Below are positions 36,481-45,052 of a stretch of 64,000 nucleotides of DNA, in pieces (position 1 is the stretch's first letter; each line of letters opens with the position of its first letter). Source of the stretch: Acidimicrobiia bacterium (GTDB lineage Bacteria > Actinomycetota > Acidimicrobiia > Acidimicrobiales > Poriferisodalaceae); the NCBI GenBank assembly GCA_012960315.1, contig DUBN01000059.1, positions 22,151 to 86,150 of the forward strand, given 5' to 3'. The position numbers and the translations under genes were made by a program. The notes under the pieces are model-generated. The model was not told where the DNA came from. It was given only the letters and a program-made list of their open reading frames with translations, and made no database searches.

Positions 36481-37380
36481 CTAGAGGTGTTCACCGACAA
36501 ATACGAGATCCACGTCAACCACTTTGTGGAATAGGTCGGAGTTCTCATAAAGCAACCCAAAATGTCCACCGTCAATATTTTCCCAAACTTTCGCCGCGGC
36601 GATACTGTCGAAACATTGTCGTGTAACTGCTGGCGACGCCTGTGCAACTTCGTCATCGGATGCAACAACGAACAGCGTCGGGACGGTGAGTTGGGCAGCC
36701 GCTACAGGCACCGAGAGTTCAGGTGCTGTACGTACGATGATGTCAACGTCGTTTGACCACAATGATTCTGGGCGCTGGCCGTACGTTTCGGCATAGTCGC
36801 GGGCAGCATCAAAGTTAAGTATGACGGGAGCTTCTGAAGTAGGCAGATCAGCAAACCGAACCGAGACGGTGGCAGCTGGTTCGTCGGTTAGGTCGCCTTC
36901 CTCCCAGTAAGCCTTCATCGCGGCGAAGTCGCTCGAATCGGCGGCGGGCTCCACATATTGTTCTCCGCATCCTGGGGTGTGGGCGATGACACCCGTGACT
37001 CTTGAGTCGAATGCCGCGACGAATTGCACGGTTGCGCCGCCCATGCTTTCGCCCCACACAACAACTTGATCAGTTGTCACCCCTGCAACGTTCAGTATGT
37101 GAGTGATGGCGTCGCTGTAGCCGCGAATTTGACGCCACTGGTCAACAGCGAATCGCGGTTCGCCGTCGCTAGTTCCAAAGTTACGGTGGTCGTAGGCAAA
37201 AACGTGATGACCAGCCGCGGCGAGGTGACCGGCAAAAGTGTTGATCGACATGTGCGCAGTTGCCGAAAATCCGTGCGCCATAACGATCAGCGTGGCTTCG
37301 GGGGTGGCGGATTTGTGGAGTCTCCCTCGCAGCGTCGCGCCTTCTGATTCGAACTCGATGTTCTCGTAGGTATTAGTCAT
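36481..37380 (-). CDS. Alpha/beta hydrolase (esterase/S9-like)
   Basis: A 299-residue alpha/beta-hydrolase. The oxyanion strand is VMAHGFSAT, the nucleophile elbow GESMGG (Ser112), and the catalytic Asp lies in FVVASDDEV and His in IDGGHFG. The proportions resemble acylaminoacyl-peptidase-like or dienelactone-hydrolase-like esterases. GAGG lies seven bases before ATG 37380. Substrate unknown. Confidence 0.82.
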   Translation of the reverse strand: MTNTYENIEFESEGATLRGRLHKSATPEATLIVMAHGFSATAHMSINTFAGHLAAAGHHVFAYDHRNFGTSDGEPRFAVDQWRQIRGYSDAITHILNVAGVTTDQVVVWGESMGGATVQFVAAFDSRVTGVIAHTPGCGEQYVEPAADSSDFAAMKAYWEEGDLTDEPAATVSVRFADLPTSEAPVILNFDAARDYAETYGQRPESLWSNDVDIIVRTAPELSVPVAAAQLTVPTLFVVASDDEVAQASPAVTRQCFDSIAAAKVWENIDGGHFGLLYENSDLFHKVVDVDLVFVGEHL

Positions 37381-37411
37381 TGTTAGGCCTCGTTGGTCGT
37401 TGTTCCCGTTC

Positions 37412-37714
37412 TCATCCCAGATCTGCGGCGGGTGTTACGTAGCTGAGGTGCATCTGAGCGACAGGTGAGCTAAACCCGTCGAAGGCATCAGCGCGTTCTG
37501 GAGATTCGTTATATACCGCTAGGGCTGATTCGAAAGCTTCAATGTCGCCGGGATAGCTAACGGCCCAGACAAATTCGCTATTTTCGTTGTCCGCGTAGGC
37601 GAATTCGATTTTGAATCCGTATTTGTCGCGCACAGCTGCAATGGTGGGGAACCAAGCAGCCAGGCGCTGTAACCCGCCGGCTTCAACCTCATAGCGTCGC
37701 AATTGGATAGTCAT
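37412..37714 (-). CDS. NIPSNAP-like small protein
   Basis: A 100-residue alpha/beta-barrel protein. The opening TIQLRRYEVEAGGLQRLAAWFP and the later FVWAVSYPGDIEAFESAL follow the NIPSNAP/ferredoxin-like repeat seen in monooxygenase-like proteins. ATG 37714 has GGAG upstream; an earlier ATG lacks support. It precedes the hydrolase gene on the same strand. Function unknown. Confidence 0.6.
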   Translation of the reverse strand: MTIQLRRYEVEAGGLQRLAAWFPTIAAVRDKYGFKIEFAYADNENSEFVWAVSYPGDIEAFESALAVYNESPERADAFDGFSSPVAQMHLSYVTPAADLG

Positions 37715-37797
37715 AGTTATCTCCGATCCCAGAGTGAGCATCATTTCACACAACGGCATCACTGCATCTAATGACCCTCTGAAGGTAGGTTCCTTTC

Positions 37798-39270
37798 ATG
37801 TCTGCTGATGCTGAGTCTCACATTTTAGGTCTTCGATCTGCGCGCGAGTTGTTAAGCATGCTCGCTGAGCGTGAGATCTCGAGCGTTGAACTACTCGAAC
37901 ACTTCGTGCAGCGAAACGAAGCCCTACATCCGCACATCAACGCGATTGTGACGCTCGACATTGACCAAGCCGAGGCCACAGCGAAAGCATCGGATCAACG
38001 CCGCATGGCGAACGACGATGTCGGTGAATTAGCTGGTTTGCCAATGACAATCAAGGACGCGATCGCGGTTCGGGGAATTCGTTCGACGGGTGGGGCCGTC
38101 GAACTAGAGAATCACGTACCTACGCACGACGCCGAGGTCGTCGCCAAAATCAGAGACGCTGGTGCAGTGATTTTTGGCAAAACGAATCTTCCCCGCTGGT
38201 CCGGTGACGTGCAGGCCTTTAACGACATTTTCGGCACAACAAACAACCCTTGGAAACTGGACTGCGGTCCCGGCGGTTCGTCGGGTGGAGCGTCAGCTGC
38301 ATTGGCGTCGGGGCTGACTGCCTTGGACATTGGAACCGATATCGGTGGATCGGTTCGTCTACCTGCTCATTTCGCTGGGGTTTGTGGTCATAAGCCAAGC
38401 TTTGGGGTCGTTTCACAAATCGGTTACATCGATCATGTTTCGTATGGTCTCAGCGAAGCTGACGTCAACGTTTTCGGTCCGCTCGCTCGAACCGTTGATG
38501 ATCTGGGGCTGTTGTTCGACGTCATTCGCGGACCACGTAACGATGCCAGCAGCGGTTGGAGATTAGAGCTACCCGCTACGCGGGGCACCGCTAAGGAACT
38601 TAGGGTCGCTGCCTGGCTCGACGATCCTGATTGTCCTGTCAGCGAAGCCGTGTCGAGTGTGTTAACAGACGCGGTCACAGCAATGGAATCCGATGGCATT
38701 TCTATTGACCGTTCAGCACGTCCGGGGGTGCCGTTCAACGATGTGCGTTCCGTCGGACAACTGTTGATTTCAGCTGCAACATCACCTGGGCGCACCGAAG
38801 AAGAGACCGCTGCGTTGCAAGAACTCGCGGCTGATTCTTCTGCAAGCCCGACAATGCGTATGCGAGCGCGGTCCTCCACCATGTCGCACCGAGATTGGCT
38901 GTTACTTACCGAAGCACGCGATACCAACCGCCGCCTATGGGCCCATTTCTTTAATGACTTTGACGTGTTGTTAGCGCCTGTGGCCTTCGTACCAGCCTTC
39001 GAACACCAACACGAAGGAAACCTGTACACCCGCACTTTGACGGTTGACGGAACAATTCGCCCCTACTCAGATCTCATCATTTGGACCTCTCAGTTCGGCT
39101 ACGTGTATCTTCCTTCCACCGTTGTTCCCGCTGGATGGACAGATGACGGGCGACCCGTAGGTATTCAGGTAGTAGGCCCATACCTCGGCGACCGCACCAC
39201 TCTGGAATTTGCACGGTATTTGGAGACTCTCCTCGGTGGGTACCGCGTACCTCCCATTGCTTTCACCTGA
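37798..39270 (+). CDS. Amidase-signature (AS) family amidase
   Basis: A 490-residue amidase. The Ser-cisSer-Lys triad is visible as Lys86 in PMTIKDAI, Ser161 in GGSSGGASAA and Ser185 in DIGGSVRLPA, with the usual 24-residue spacing. It could be a broad amide/nitrile-pathway hydrolase or a homologue of GatA; the lack of gatB/gatC neighbours and the C-terminus argue for a catabolic amidase. An arylamine acetyltransferase gene lies downstream on the same strand. Confidence 0.9.
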   Translation: MSADAESHILGLRSARELLSMLAEREISSVELLEHFVQRNEALHPHINAIVTLDIDQAEATAKASDQRRMANDDVGELAGLPMTIKDAIAVRGIRSTGGAVELENHVPTHDAEVVAKIRDAGAVIFGKTNLPRWSGDVQAFNDIFGTTNNPWKLDCGPGGSSGGASAALASGLTALDIGTDIGGSVRLPAHFAGVCGHKPSFGVVSQIGYIDHVSYGLSEADVNVFGPLARTVDDLGLLFDVIRGPRNDASSGWRLELPATRGTAKELRVAAWLDDPDCPVSEAVSSVLTDAVTAMESDGISIDRSARPGVPFNDVRSVGQLLISAATSPGRTEEETAALQELAADSSASPTMRMRARSSTMSHRDWLLLTEARDTNRRLWAHFFNDFDVLLAPVAFVPAFEHQHEGNLYTRTLTVDGTIRPYSDLIIWTSQFGYVYLPSTVVPAGWTDDGRPVGIQVVGPYLGDRTTLEFARYLETLLGGYRVPPIAFT

Positions 39271-39406
39271 GGCGAAAAGAATCTCGTTGAGGCTCACCTT
39301 GTTCCATCTGGATCAGAACGGGCCCGACCTCGGTCGCCCCTCACGCCGTCACTCATTCCTCAACCCTCACCGTTTAGGACCCCCCACCCCCACATAGGCT
39401 TCTGTG

Positions 39407-40195
39407 ATGATCAAGGAACTCACAGACGAGCATGTCGCTCTGTACCTTGACCGAATTGGAGTGGAGGCTTCATCTGTGACGGTCGATCACGATGGCCTAG
39501 CTGCGCTTCAATATGCGCACCTCACCAGCGTGCCGTTCACAAACCTCGATGTATATGACCACCTGCCGGTGACAACATCACTCGACTGGTCTTTGCCCGC
39601 AGTACTGGAGGGTCGTGGTGGCTGGTGTTTCGTGTTGAACGGAGTTTTCGCAGCGCTACTTGAAGCGTTGAACTTTCGAATAGCTCGCATGAGTGCACTG
39701 GTGGTACTGACGGACACACCGTCACCAATGGAAGACCACCTCTGCATTCGGGTCGATCTTGATGAACCCTGGCTAATCGACGTCGGGTTCGGGGAGTCGT
39801 TCACTCGCCCGTTACCACTCAACAGCGATGCCGTCGTCAACGACGTTGCTGCTGGTCGACGATTTCGCTTGACCAAGAGAAACGACGGGCGCCGCCAACT
39901 CGAATCCGAACAGCACGTCGGTGGCGAGCCTCATTGGCGAGCGGACTACCATTTTGCTGCTGATAGTCGCGAACTGGCCGACCTCAGCGACGCGAACGAC
40001 TATCTGTGTGCAACCTCGGGATTGTCCTGGACCGAAAAACGATTCTCCACGAGACTTACCGATGATGGCAGAGTCACCCTGCTCCATGACCGGATCAAGT
40101 TCACGCCACGGTACGGGAATGAACATGTCGTAACCCTTAATGATGAAGCAGCGTGGGAAGCGGCACGTCAGCGGCATCTGCCAACACCTACTTGA
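39407..40195 (+). CDS. nat: Arylamine N-acetyltransferase
   Basis: Acetylates arylamines or hydrazines from acetyl-CoA by a Cys ping-pong mechanism. 262 residues; the catalytic triad is Cys in RGGWCFVLN (about residue 74), His in MEDHLCIRV (about 111) and Asp in LIDVGFG (about 125). A GTG one codon before ATG 39407 is an equal alternative. The 133 bases before it hold no gene. It may serve aromatic-amine chemistry together with the amidase upstream (inference). Confidence 0.9.
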   Translation: MIKELTDEHVALYLDRIGVEASSVTVDHDGLAALQYAHLTSVPFTNLDVYDHLPVTTSLDWSLPAVLEGRGGWCFVLNGVFAALLEALNFRIARMSALVVLTDTPSPMEDHLCIRVDLDEPWLIDVGFGESFTRPLPLNSDAVVNDVAAGRRFRLTKRNDGRRQLESEQHVGGEPHWRADYHFAADSRELADLSDANDYLCATSGLSWTEKRFSTRLTDDGRVTLLHDRIKFTPRYGNEHVVTLNDEAAWEAARQRHLPTPT

Positions 40196-40221
40196 ACAAG
40201 ACACAGTTTGTAGGCATCACC

Positions 40222-40262
40222 TAAAAACCGAATGGGGCGGAGCCTGCCGGCTCCGCCCCATT
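40222..40262 (-). terminator. Rho-independent terminator of the substrate-binding-protein gene
   Basis: Reading minus, a 14-bp stem AATGGGGCGGAGCC/GGCTCCGCCCCATT with a 4-base loop (40231-40262) is followed by CGGTTTTT. It lies 28 bases after the stop of the minus-strand gene and could also stop the converging nat transcript. Confidence 0.9.
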
Positions 40263-40289
40263 CACTTGACATTATTGAGCTAATTCAGC

Positions 40290-41870
40290 TCACCGGCATC
40301 CGCCTTGATCCTTGTCCCACCGACAGTTCGGGGTTCCACCGTTCAAGTCCAATATGTCGCCAACCTGGGTCCATGTCTGCACTTCGGCATCGAACTGGCT
40401 GAAGTCGGAACCTTCCACGAAGTAGGCGTCAGCGGCACCATTCAAACCCGTTTGGATTCCATCGAGAATCTGCGGGTGATAGATGGCGATATTTCTGACA
40501 GCAAGGATGAAGTTGGTCCGACTCAGGCCTCCAGGCAACGAAGCAGCCACTCGCAACATTTCAGTATGCGGGTAGCCGTAGCTCACGCCTGCCGCGTACA
40601 GCGAAATTGCGGGGTCAAGCCCTTGATCTTCGAGCATGCCGTTAATAAAGGAAATGAACGGCTCATCAGCATGCTTGGGGTCAGTGGAGTCCTTATTGCC
40701 GCCACCCACGACATACCAATCATGTGCGGCCATGCCTGCTGGCTTCATATACGCGGCGATTGCTTTACACACCGATGGAGTGAATGCCGCATCGAGCGTG
40801 GCGAGCAAACCAGCAGCCTCGACTTCCTGAATGGCCAGAACGCAAGGGTTACCGGCAGTCATGGAGATAAACACATCCGGTTCAAACGCGGCGATGGTAG
40901 TGACCTCGTTAGTCAGCGTTGGTGCCGCCGGATCATGTCTCACCGGGAGGTACTCACTGACCACGTCCGGGTTCAACTCGGCGTACAGCTCGAAGCCGAT
41001 CTCATATGCGAGACCGAAGTCGTTGTCCATAACCAGACCTGCGACCTTTACGGGAAGCTGGTCGGCAAGGTTGTTCTTAATCCAGGTACCCCAAAGCACC
41101 GCTTCGGTGGAGTACGACATGTGTAGGCCGCTAGTCCACGGATGGTTCTCCGGGTCGCCCCAGGCCGGGTGGCCAGTCATCACGAACGGATGTGGGATGC
41201 ACTCATCGTTGATCTTGTCGTAGACAGCCAACGTGTTAGGCGAACCAAGAGTCAACAAGGCGAAAACATTCTCCGACTCGATCAACTCGTCGATGAACTC
41301 AATGGTTTGAGCCGCAACGTAGCCGTCGTCTTTGACTAACAGCACGACGTCTCTACCAGCTATGCCACCATCAGCATTGACGGTTTGCAAGTAGGCGTTC
41401 CAACCCACACCAAGGTTTCCGTATGCCGCCAGGTTTCCAGACATCGCGGTTGTGTGACCGATCCGAATTTCGGTGTCAGTGATGCCCGAGTTATTTGACC
41501 AGTCACTTGGGCAGTCATTGAGGTCAATTTCAAAACCTGCGGGCCCGCGAAGGATGTTGTCGTCCCCGACACCCCATTCACCGGCGTCCATCTTGGCTGT
41601 GATTTTCGCGATCATTTGCTGACGGTTGTACGCGGCCTCTTCCCAGATGCCGTCGATCGTTGATCGATCAAAAGTCACCTCAGCTTCTTCTTCCTCCTCG
41701 TCAGCCTCTAAAGCTTCGTCAATGTCCTCTTGAGAAAGGACACCACCAGTCTCTTCTTCAGAAGAACTAGAAGCAGACGAGTCAGAGTCATCGTCGCTAC
41801 CACCGCATGACGCGGCCACCATCGCAAACACCACGAACAACGCCAATAAGCGCCAAATCCTTCGCTTCAT
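40290..41870 (-). CDS. Branched-chain amino-acid-type ABC transporter substrate-binding lipoprotein (Peripla_BP_6)
   Basis: 526 residues. Signal peptide and lipobox (FAMVAASCGGS) are followed by a Ser/Asp-rich and very acidic linker. The binding fold begins at TEIRIGHTTAMSGNLAAYG and includes VVLLVKDDGYVA, ALLTLGSPNT and VAGLVMDNDFG. ATG 41870 has GGGGGG four bases upstream. No permease or ATPase genes adjoin, so it is an orphan component. A palindromic operator lies about 35 bases upstream and a strong terminator follows the stop, so it is a single-gene transcript. Confidence 0.9.
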   Translation of the reverse strand: MKRRIWRLLALFVVFAMVAASCGGSDDDSDSSASSSSEEETGGVLSQEDIDEALEADEEEEEAEVTFDRSTIDGIWEEAAYNRQQMIAKITAKMDAGEWGVGDDNILRGPAGFEIDLNDCPSDWSNNSGITDTEIRIGHTTAMSGNLAAYGNLGVGWNAYLQTVNADGGIAGRDVVLLVKDDGYVAAQTIEFIDELIESENVFALLTLGSPNTLAVYDKINDECIPHPFVMTGHPAWGDPENHPWTSGLHMSYSTEAVLWGTWIKNNLADQLPVKVAGLVMDNDFGLAYEIGFELYAELNPDVVSEYLPVRHDPAAPTLTNEVTTIAAFEPDVFISMTAGNPCVLAIQEVEAAGLLATLDAAFTPSVCKAIAAYMKPAGMAAHDWYVVGGGNKDSTDPKHADEPFISFINGMLEDQGLDPAISLYAAGVSYGYPHTEMLRVAASLPGGLSRTNFILAVRNIAIYHPQILDGIQTGLNGAADAYFVEGSDFSQFDAEVQTWTQVGDILDLNGGTPNCRWDKDQGGCR

Positions 41871-41904
41871 TTTTCCCCCCATGGAAATGGTCTAAACGAC
41901 CACT

Positions 41905-41924
41905 AACTAAACGAATGTTTAGTT
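41905..41924. promoter_or_regulatory. TetR-type palindromic operator
   Basis: Perfect 8-bp arms AACTAAAC and GTTTAGTT flank GAAT. It lies between the divergent substrate-binding-protein gene (start 41870) and the amidohydrolase gene (start 42088), where it could control either. A TCTAAACGAC half-site lies just 5' of it. No TetR gene is adjacent. Confidence 0.6.
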
Positions 41925-42087
41925 TGCAACCTAGCAGGCTCTACAGACTGCCGTAATTTCGCACCGACACATGAGGCTCGCAGGTGCGACAGGTAAGGGA
42001 GCGCAGGTAGACCGACGGTCTAAGGCCCTAGCCCTGATAGGGCCGATCTGACTAGTGTCGAAACAGTTGCAAGTTGGGAGGGGCCCC

Positions 42088-43560
42088 ATGAATACCGTTG
42101 AATCGGAAGCTAGCAAAGTAAGCGCCACTGAAATTCGCGGTCAATTGAGTCATCCAATAATCGACTCAGATGCCCACTGGCTCGAATTCGGACCGATGGT
42201 TCAACGACGCATGTACGAAATTGGAGGTGAGAAAGCCTTAGCGGGCTTCACCGGCACTCAAGAAATCGTGCCGCTACAAGAGATGGGACCGACCGGGCGA
42301 GCACACATGGGGTACGGACATCCGGGGTTTTGGATGCTTCCGATGAAGAACACTCGAGATCGGGCCACAGCAATGATGCCCAAACTGCTGTCGGAACGGA
42401 TGGATGAATTCGGTCTGGACTTTTGCGTTATGTATCCCACGGGCGGGTTCGCCACCATGATGCAAGCAGATGCTGAAGTTCGAAGAGCGGCTAGCCGCGC
42501 GTTCAATATCTTCAGCGCCGAGTTTTTTGCTGATTACTCCGATGCCATGACTCCCGTGGCCCTCATTCCGATGCACACCCCCGACGAAGCAATCGACGAG
42601 ATCGTTTACATTCGTGAAAAATTGGGTTTGAAGGCGTGCCTGTTCAGCGGAATGGTTCCTCGGCCAGTGCCAGCAGCCGAGGTAGGCGACCACAAAGCGC
42701 ACCGGCTTGGATCGGTCACTTATGACGTCTTCGGTATTGATAGCCCCTATGACTACGACCCGGTCTGGCAGGCATGCATCGAATACGGCGTATCACCCAC
42801 CTTTCATTCAGGAGGTCGGGGCTATGCCCTTCGGCGGTCCCCTACCAATTTCACCTACAACCACATCGGACACTTTGCCTCCACGGCAGAAGCGATCTGT
42901 AAAAGCATGTTCCTTGGCGGTGTAACTCGCCGCTTCCCTGATATTCGGATGGGATTTCTCGAAGGGGGTGCTGCGTGGGCGTGTCAACTCTTCGTAGACC
43001 TCATCGAACATTGGGAAAAACGCAACCGAGTGGCACTTGAGTACAACGATCCCGCAACTCTTGACCATCAACTAATGATCGAACTCGCGCATCGATTCGG
43101 TCCCGACGACATGGCCGAACTCATGTTGGACCTCGATAATGCGCTGTTTGCGGCGCTCAACAGTGCAGCTTCCACCAATGACGGTGGCCAGGACGAGCTC
43201 GACGATTACGCCCCTTGCGGTATCCAAACGGAACAAGATATCGCGGACCTTTTTGTTCCGAACTTTTACTTTGGCTGCGAGGCTGATGACCGAATGAACG
43301 CCACCGCGTTCAACACTGATGTCAACCCTTTCGGGTCTCGGATTAACGCGTTGTTTTCTTCCGACATTGGACACTTCGACGTCATACACATGGATCGAGT
43401 CTTGCCTCACGCCTGGGAATTAGTAGAGGAAGAGGTGATGAGCCGCGACGATTTTCGTGAATTCACCTTTGCCAATCCGGCGCGATTTTGGACGGCGAAT
43501 TCCCCTGACTTCTTCACTGGAACCAAGGTCGAACGGGCAGTGGCAGAGCTACTTACCTGA
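42088..43560 (+). CDS. Amidohydrolase family 2 (TIM-barrel) protein
   Basis: A 490-residue metal-dependent hydrolase or decarboxylase. Near the N-terminus IIDSDAHWLEF is the usual first metal motif (D-x-H variant). Later blocks are CVMYPTGGF, TPVALIPMHTPDEAIDEI, TFHSGGRG and MGFLEGGAAW. Members include ACMSD-type decarboxylases and related enzymes. ATG 42088 is preferred because GGGAGGGG precedes it; the frame is open from a GTG at 42055. The gene is long for the family. It is divergent from the orphan binding protein, so they may share the palindrome. Confidence 0.8.
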   Translation: MNTVESEASKVSATEIRGQLSHPIIDSDAHWLEFGPMVQRRMYEIGGEKALAGFTGTQEIVPLQEMGPTGRAHMGYGHPGFWMLPMKNTRDRATAMMPKLLSERMDEFGLDFCVMYPTGGFATMMQADAEVRRAASRAFNIFSAEFFADYSDAMTPVALIPMHTPDEAIDEIVYIREKLGLKACLFSGMVPRPVPAAEVGDHKAHRLGSVTYDVFGIDSPYDYDPVWQACIEYGVSPTFHSGGRGYALRRSPTNFTYNHIGHFASTAEAICKSMFLGGVTRRFPDIRMGFLEGGAAWACQLFVDLIEHWEKRNRVALEYNDPATLDHQLMIELAHRFGPDDMAELMLDLDNALFAALNSAASTNDGGQDELDDYAPCGIQTEQDIADLFVPNFYFGCEADDRMNATAFNTDVNPFGSRINALFSSDIGHFDVIHMDRVLPHAWELVEEEVMSRDDFREFTFANPARFWTANSPDFFTGTKVERAVAELLT

Positions 43561-43569
43561 GGCGCGGAA

Positions 43570-44457
43570 TCAACCAACGGCCGTCATGAATCTCTCCAGA
43601 CCAGCGATGTGGTCATCTACCGATTCAAGACCTGAGGGTGGCGTCCCCGACCATGCCGACGTCACACTCATCGTGTTGACGCATAGGTGAGAGATTGAAG
43701 ACTTTCGAGCTTGATCTGTCAGACCAACCCACTTCTCTGGTCCCAGGCCATAGGGCATGTTGAATTCGATCGGAAACGTTGATGAGTCTCGACCCTCCTC
43801 GGAGATCATCTCCCGCAACCGATCGGCAAGCTCAATGGTGCGACTCCCAGCGCTGGCAAAGGTGAACCCGTCACCCAGCCGAGCTGCTCGCCGCATAGCA
43901 ATTTCTGATGATCCACCAAGCCACACTGGTATGGACTGCTCCGGTCGCGGAGCGATCCCAGCCCTTTCTATCCGGTGGTAGGCAGTATCAACGTTAACTA
44001 TCTCCTCGGTCCAGAGGCGACGCATCATCTCGATCTGTTCGTCGAACAAACGTCCCCGCCCCGCCCACGGCACTCCCAAGGATTCGTACTCGACGTGATT
44101 CCAGCCGGTACCTACACCTAGCCGCAAGCGTCCTCCCGATAGCAGATCAACCTCAGCTGCCTGCTTAGCTGCTAGCACCGTCTGTCGTTGAGGGAGAATG
44201 ATCACAGCCGTCTCAAACTCGATGGAATTGGTAATCCCGGCCAAAAACCCAAAGAGCACAAAAGGTTCGTGGAACGGATGGTCCTGGGTGTAAGGGCCAG
44301 TGAGCTTCGGGTCTCTACCCGCGTGGTCGGCACCAAGAACATGGTCATAAGTCACGATGTACCGATAACCGAGGTCTTCAGCCGCTTGCGCCCAAGCACG
44401 GATCTGTGCCGGGTCGTTACCAATCTCACATGTGGGAAAGACTGCGCCGAACTCCAT
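43570..44457 (-). CDS. LLM-class F420-dependent oxidoreductase
   Basis: A 295-residue LLM enzyme of the TIGR03619 type. Diagnostic blocks are EFGAVFPTCEIGND, YRYIVTYDHVLGAD, FETAVIILPQRQTVLAAKQAAEVDLLSGGRLRLGVGTGWN and EYESLGVPWAGRGRLFDEQ. F420 use is inferred from the family. AGGAGG lies six bases before ATG 44457. It converges on the amidohydrolase gene, separated by nine bases. Confidence 0.88.
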   Translation of the reverse strand: MEFGAVFPTCEIGNDPAQIRAWAQAAEDLGYRYIVTYDHVLGADHAGRDPKLTGPYTQDHPFHEPFVLFGFLAGITNSIEFETAVIILPQRQTVLAAKQAAEVDLLSGGRLRLGVGTGWNHVEYESLGVPWAGRGRLFDEQIEMMRRLWTEEIVNVDTAYHRIERAGIAPRPEQSIPVWLGGSSEIAMRRAARLGDGFTFASAGSRTIELADRLREMISEEGRDSSTFPIEFNMPYGLGPEKWVGLTDQARKSSISHLCVNTMSVTSAWSGTPPSGLESVDDHIAGLERFMTAVG

Positions 44458-44598
44458 TGCTGACCTCCTACCGGCCGCACTATCAGAGAAACCCTCAAAT
44501 AGCGCGTAGCTGGATCGAACCTATTACGTCAGACACCGCGCATGCTGTCCCACCACGACACCGCGCGTAATTAGTGTTTACTTCTGCAAAAACTTAGG

Positions 44599-44994
44599 TT
44601 ACTCATCGACCTTGTACGCGACGACATCAATCTCGATGAGGGCCTCGGGAATCAACAGCCCCGTGACCACCGCTGTACTAGCCGGTGGGTCTTTCGGAAA
44701 GAACTCTTTTCGAACGGCGCTGTACGCCGGGTAATTCACTGGATCAGTGATGAAGGCTTGCAACTTGACGACGTCGGTGAGTGCGTAGCCAGCTTCTTTG
44801 ACGACTAGCTCGATGAAAGAAAATTCCTCCCGTGCCTGCCCCGCCATGTCCTTTGTCAGATCTCCGGCTATGCATCCAGAGACGTACAGGAACGGGCCTG
44901 CCTTCATCCCCGCAGAAAACGCTCCGGACCGAATCATCTCGGGGTGTGGGTGAGCATCCTCAAGCGCTCTTGAACGTATAACGGTGCCAGCCAT
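44599..44994 (-). CDS. RidA/YjgF family protein lacking the usual catalytic arginine
   Basis: 131 residues of the RidA fold: YVSGCIAGDL, DVVKLQAFITDPVNYPAYSAV and the C-terminal EALIEIDVVAYK. RidA hydrolyses reactive enamines using an Arg just before the S/T-x-V strand; here that position reads PPASTAVV, with Ala instead, so this is probably a divergent Rid-subfamily member rather than an imine deaminase. AAGGA precedes ATG 44994. Its role is unknown. Confidence 0.82.
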   Translation of the reverse strand: MAGTVIRSRALEDAHPHPEMIRSGAFSAGMKAGPFLYVSGCIAGDLTKDMAGQAREEFSFIELVVKEAGYALTDVVKLQAFITDPVNYPAYSAVRKEFFPKDPPASTAVVTGLLIPEALIEIDVVAYKVDE

Positions 44995-45052
44995 TGATTA
45001 CATCCTTTGATTGGTAAACATTTGTGCCACCAGTTTCCGTCGAGTCTCTCAG

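Noticed and set aside
37798..39270. GatA subunit of the tRNA amidotransferase
   Set aside because: No gatB or gatC nearby, and the sequence outside the AS core fits catabolic amidases better.
40305..41126. Plus-strand open frame of about 273 codons
   Set aside because: Antisense to the substrate-binding-protein gene, which has a signal peptide, Shine-Dalgarno and terminator; the antisense product has no family features.
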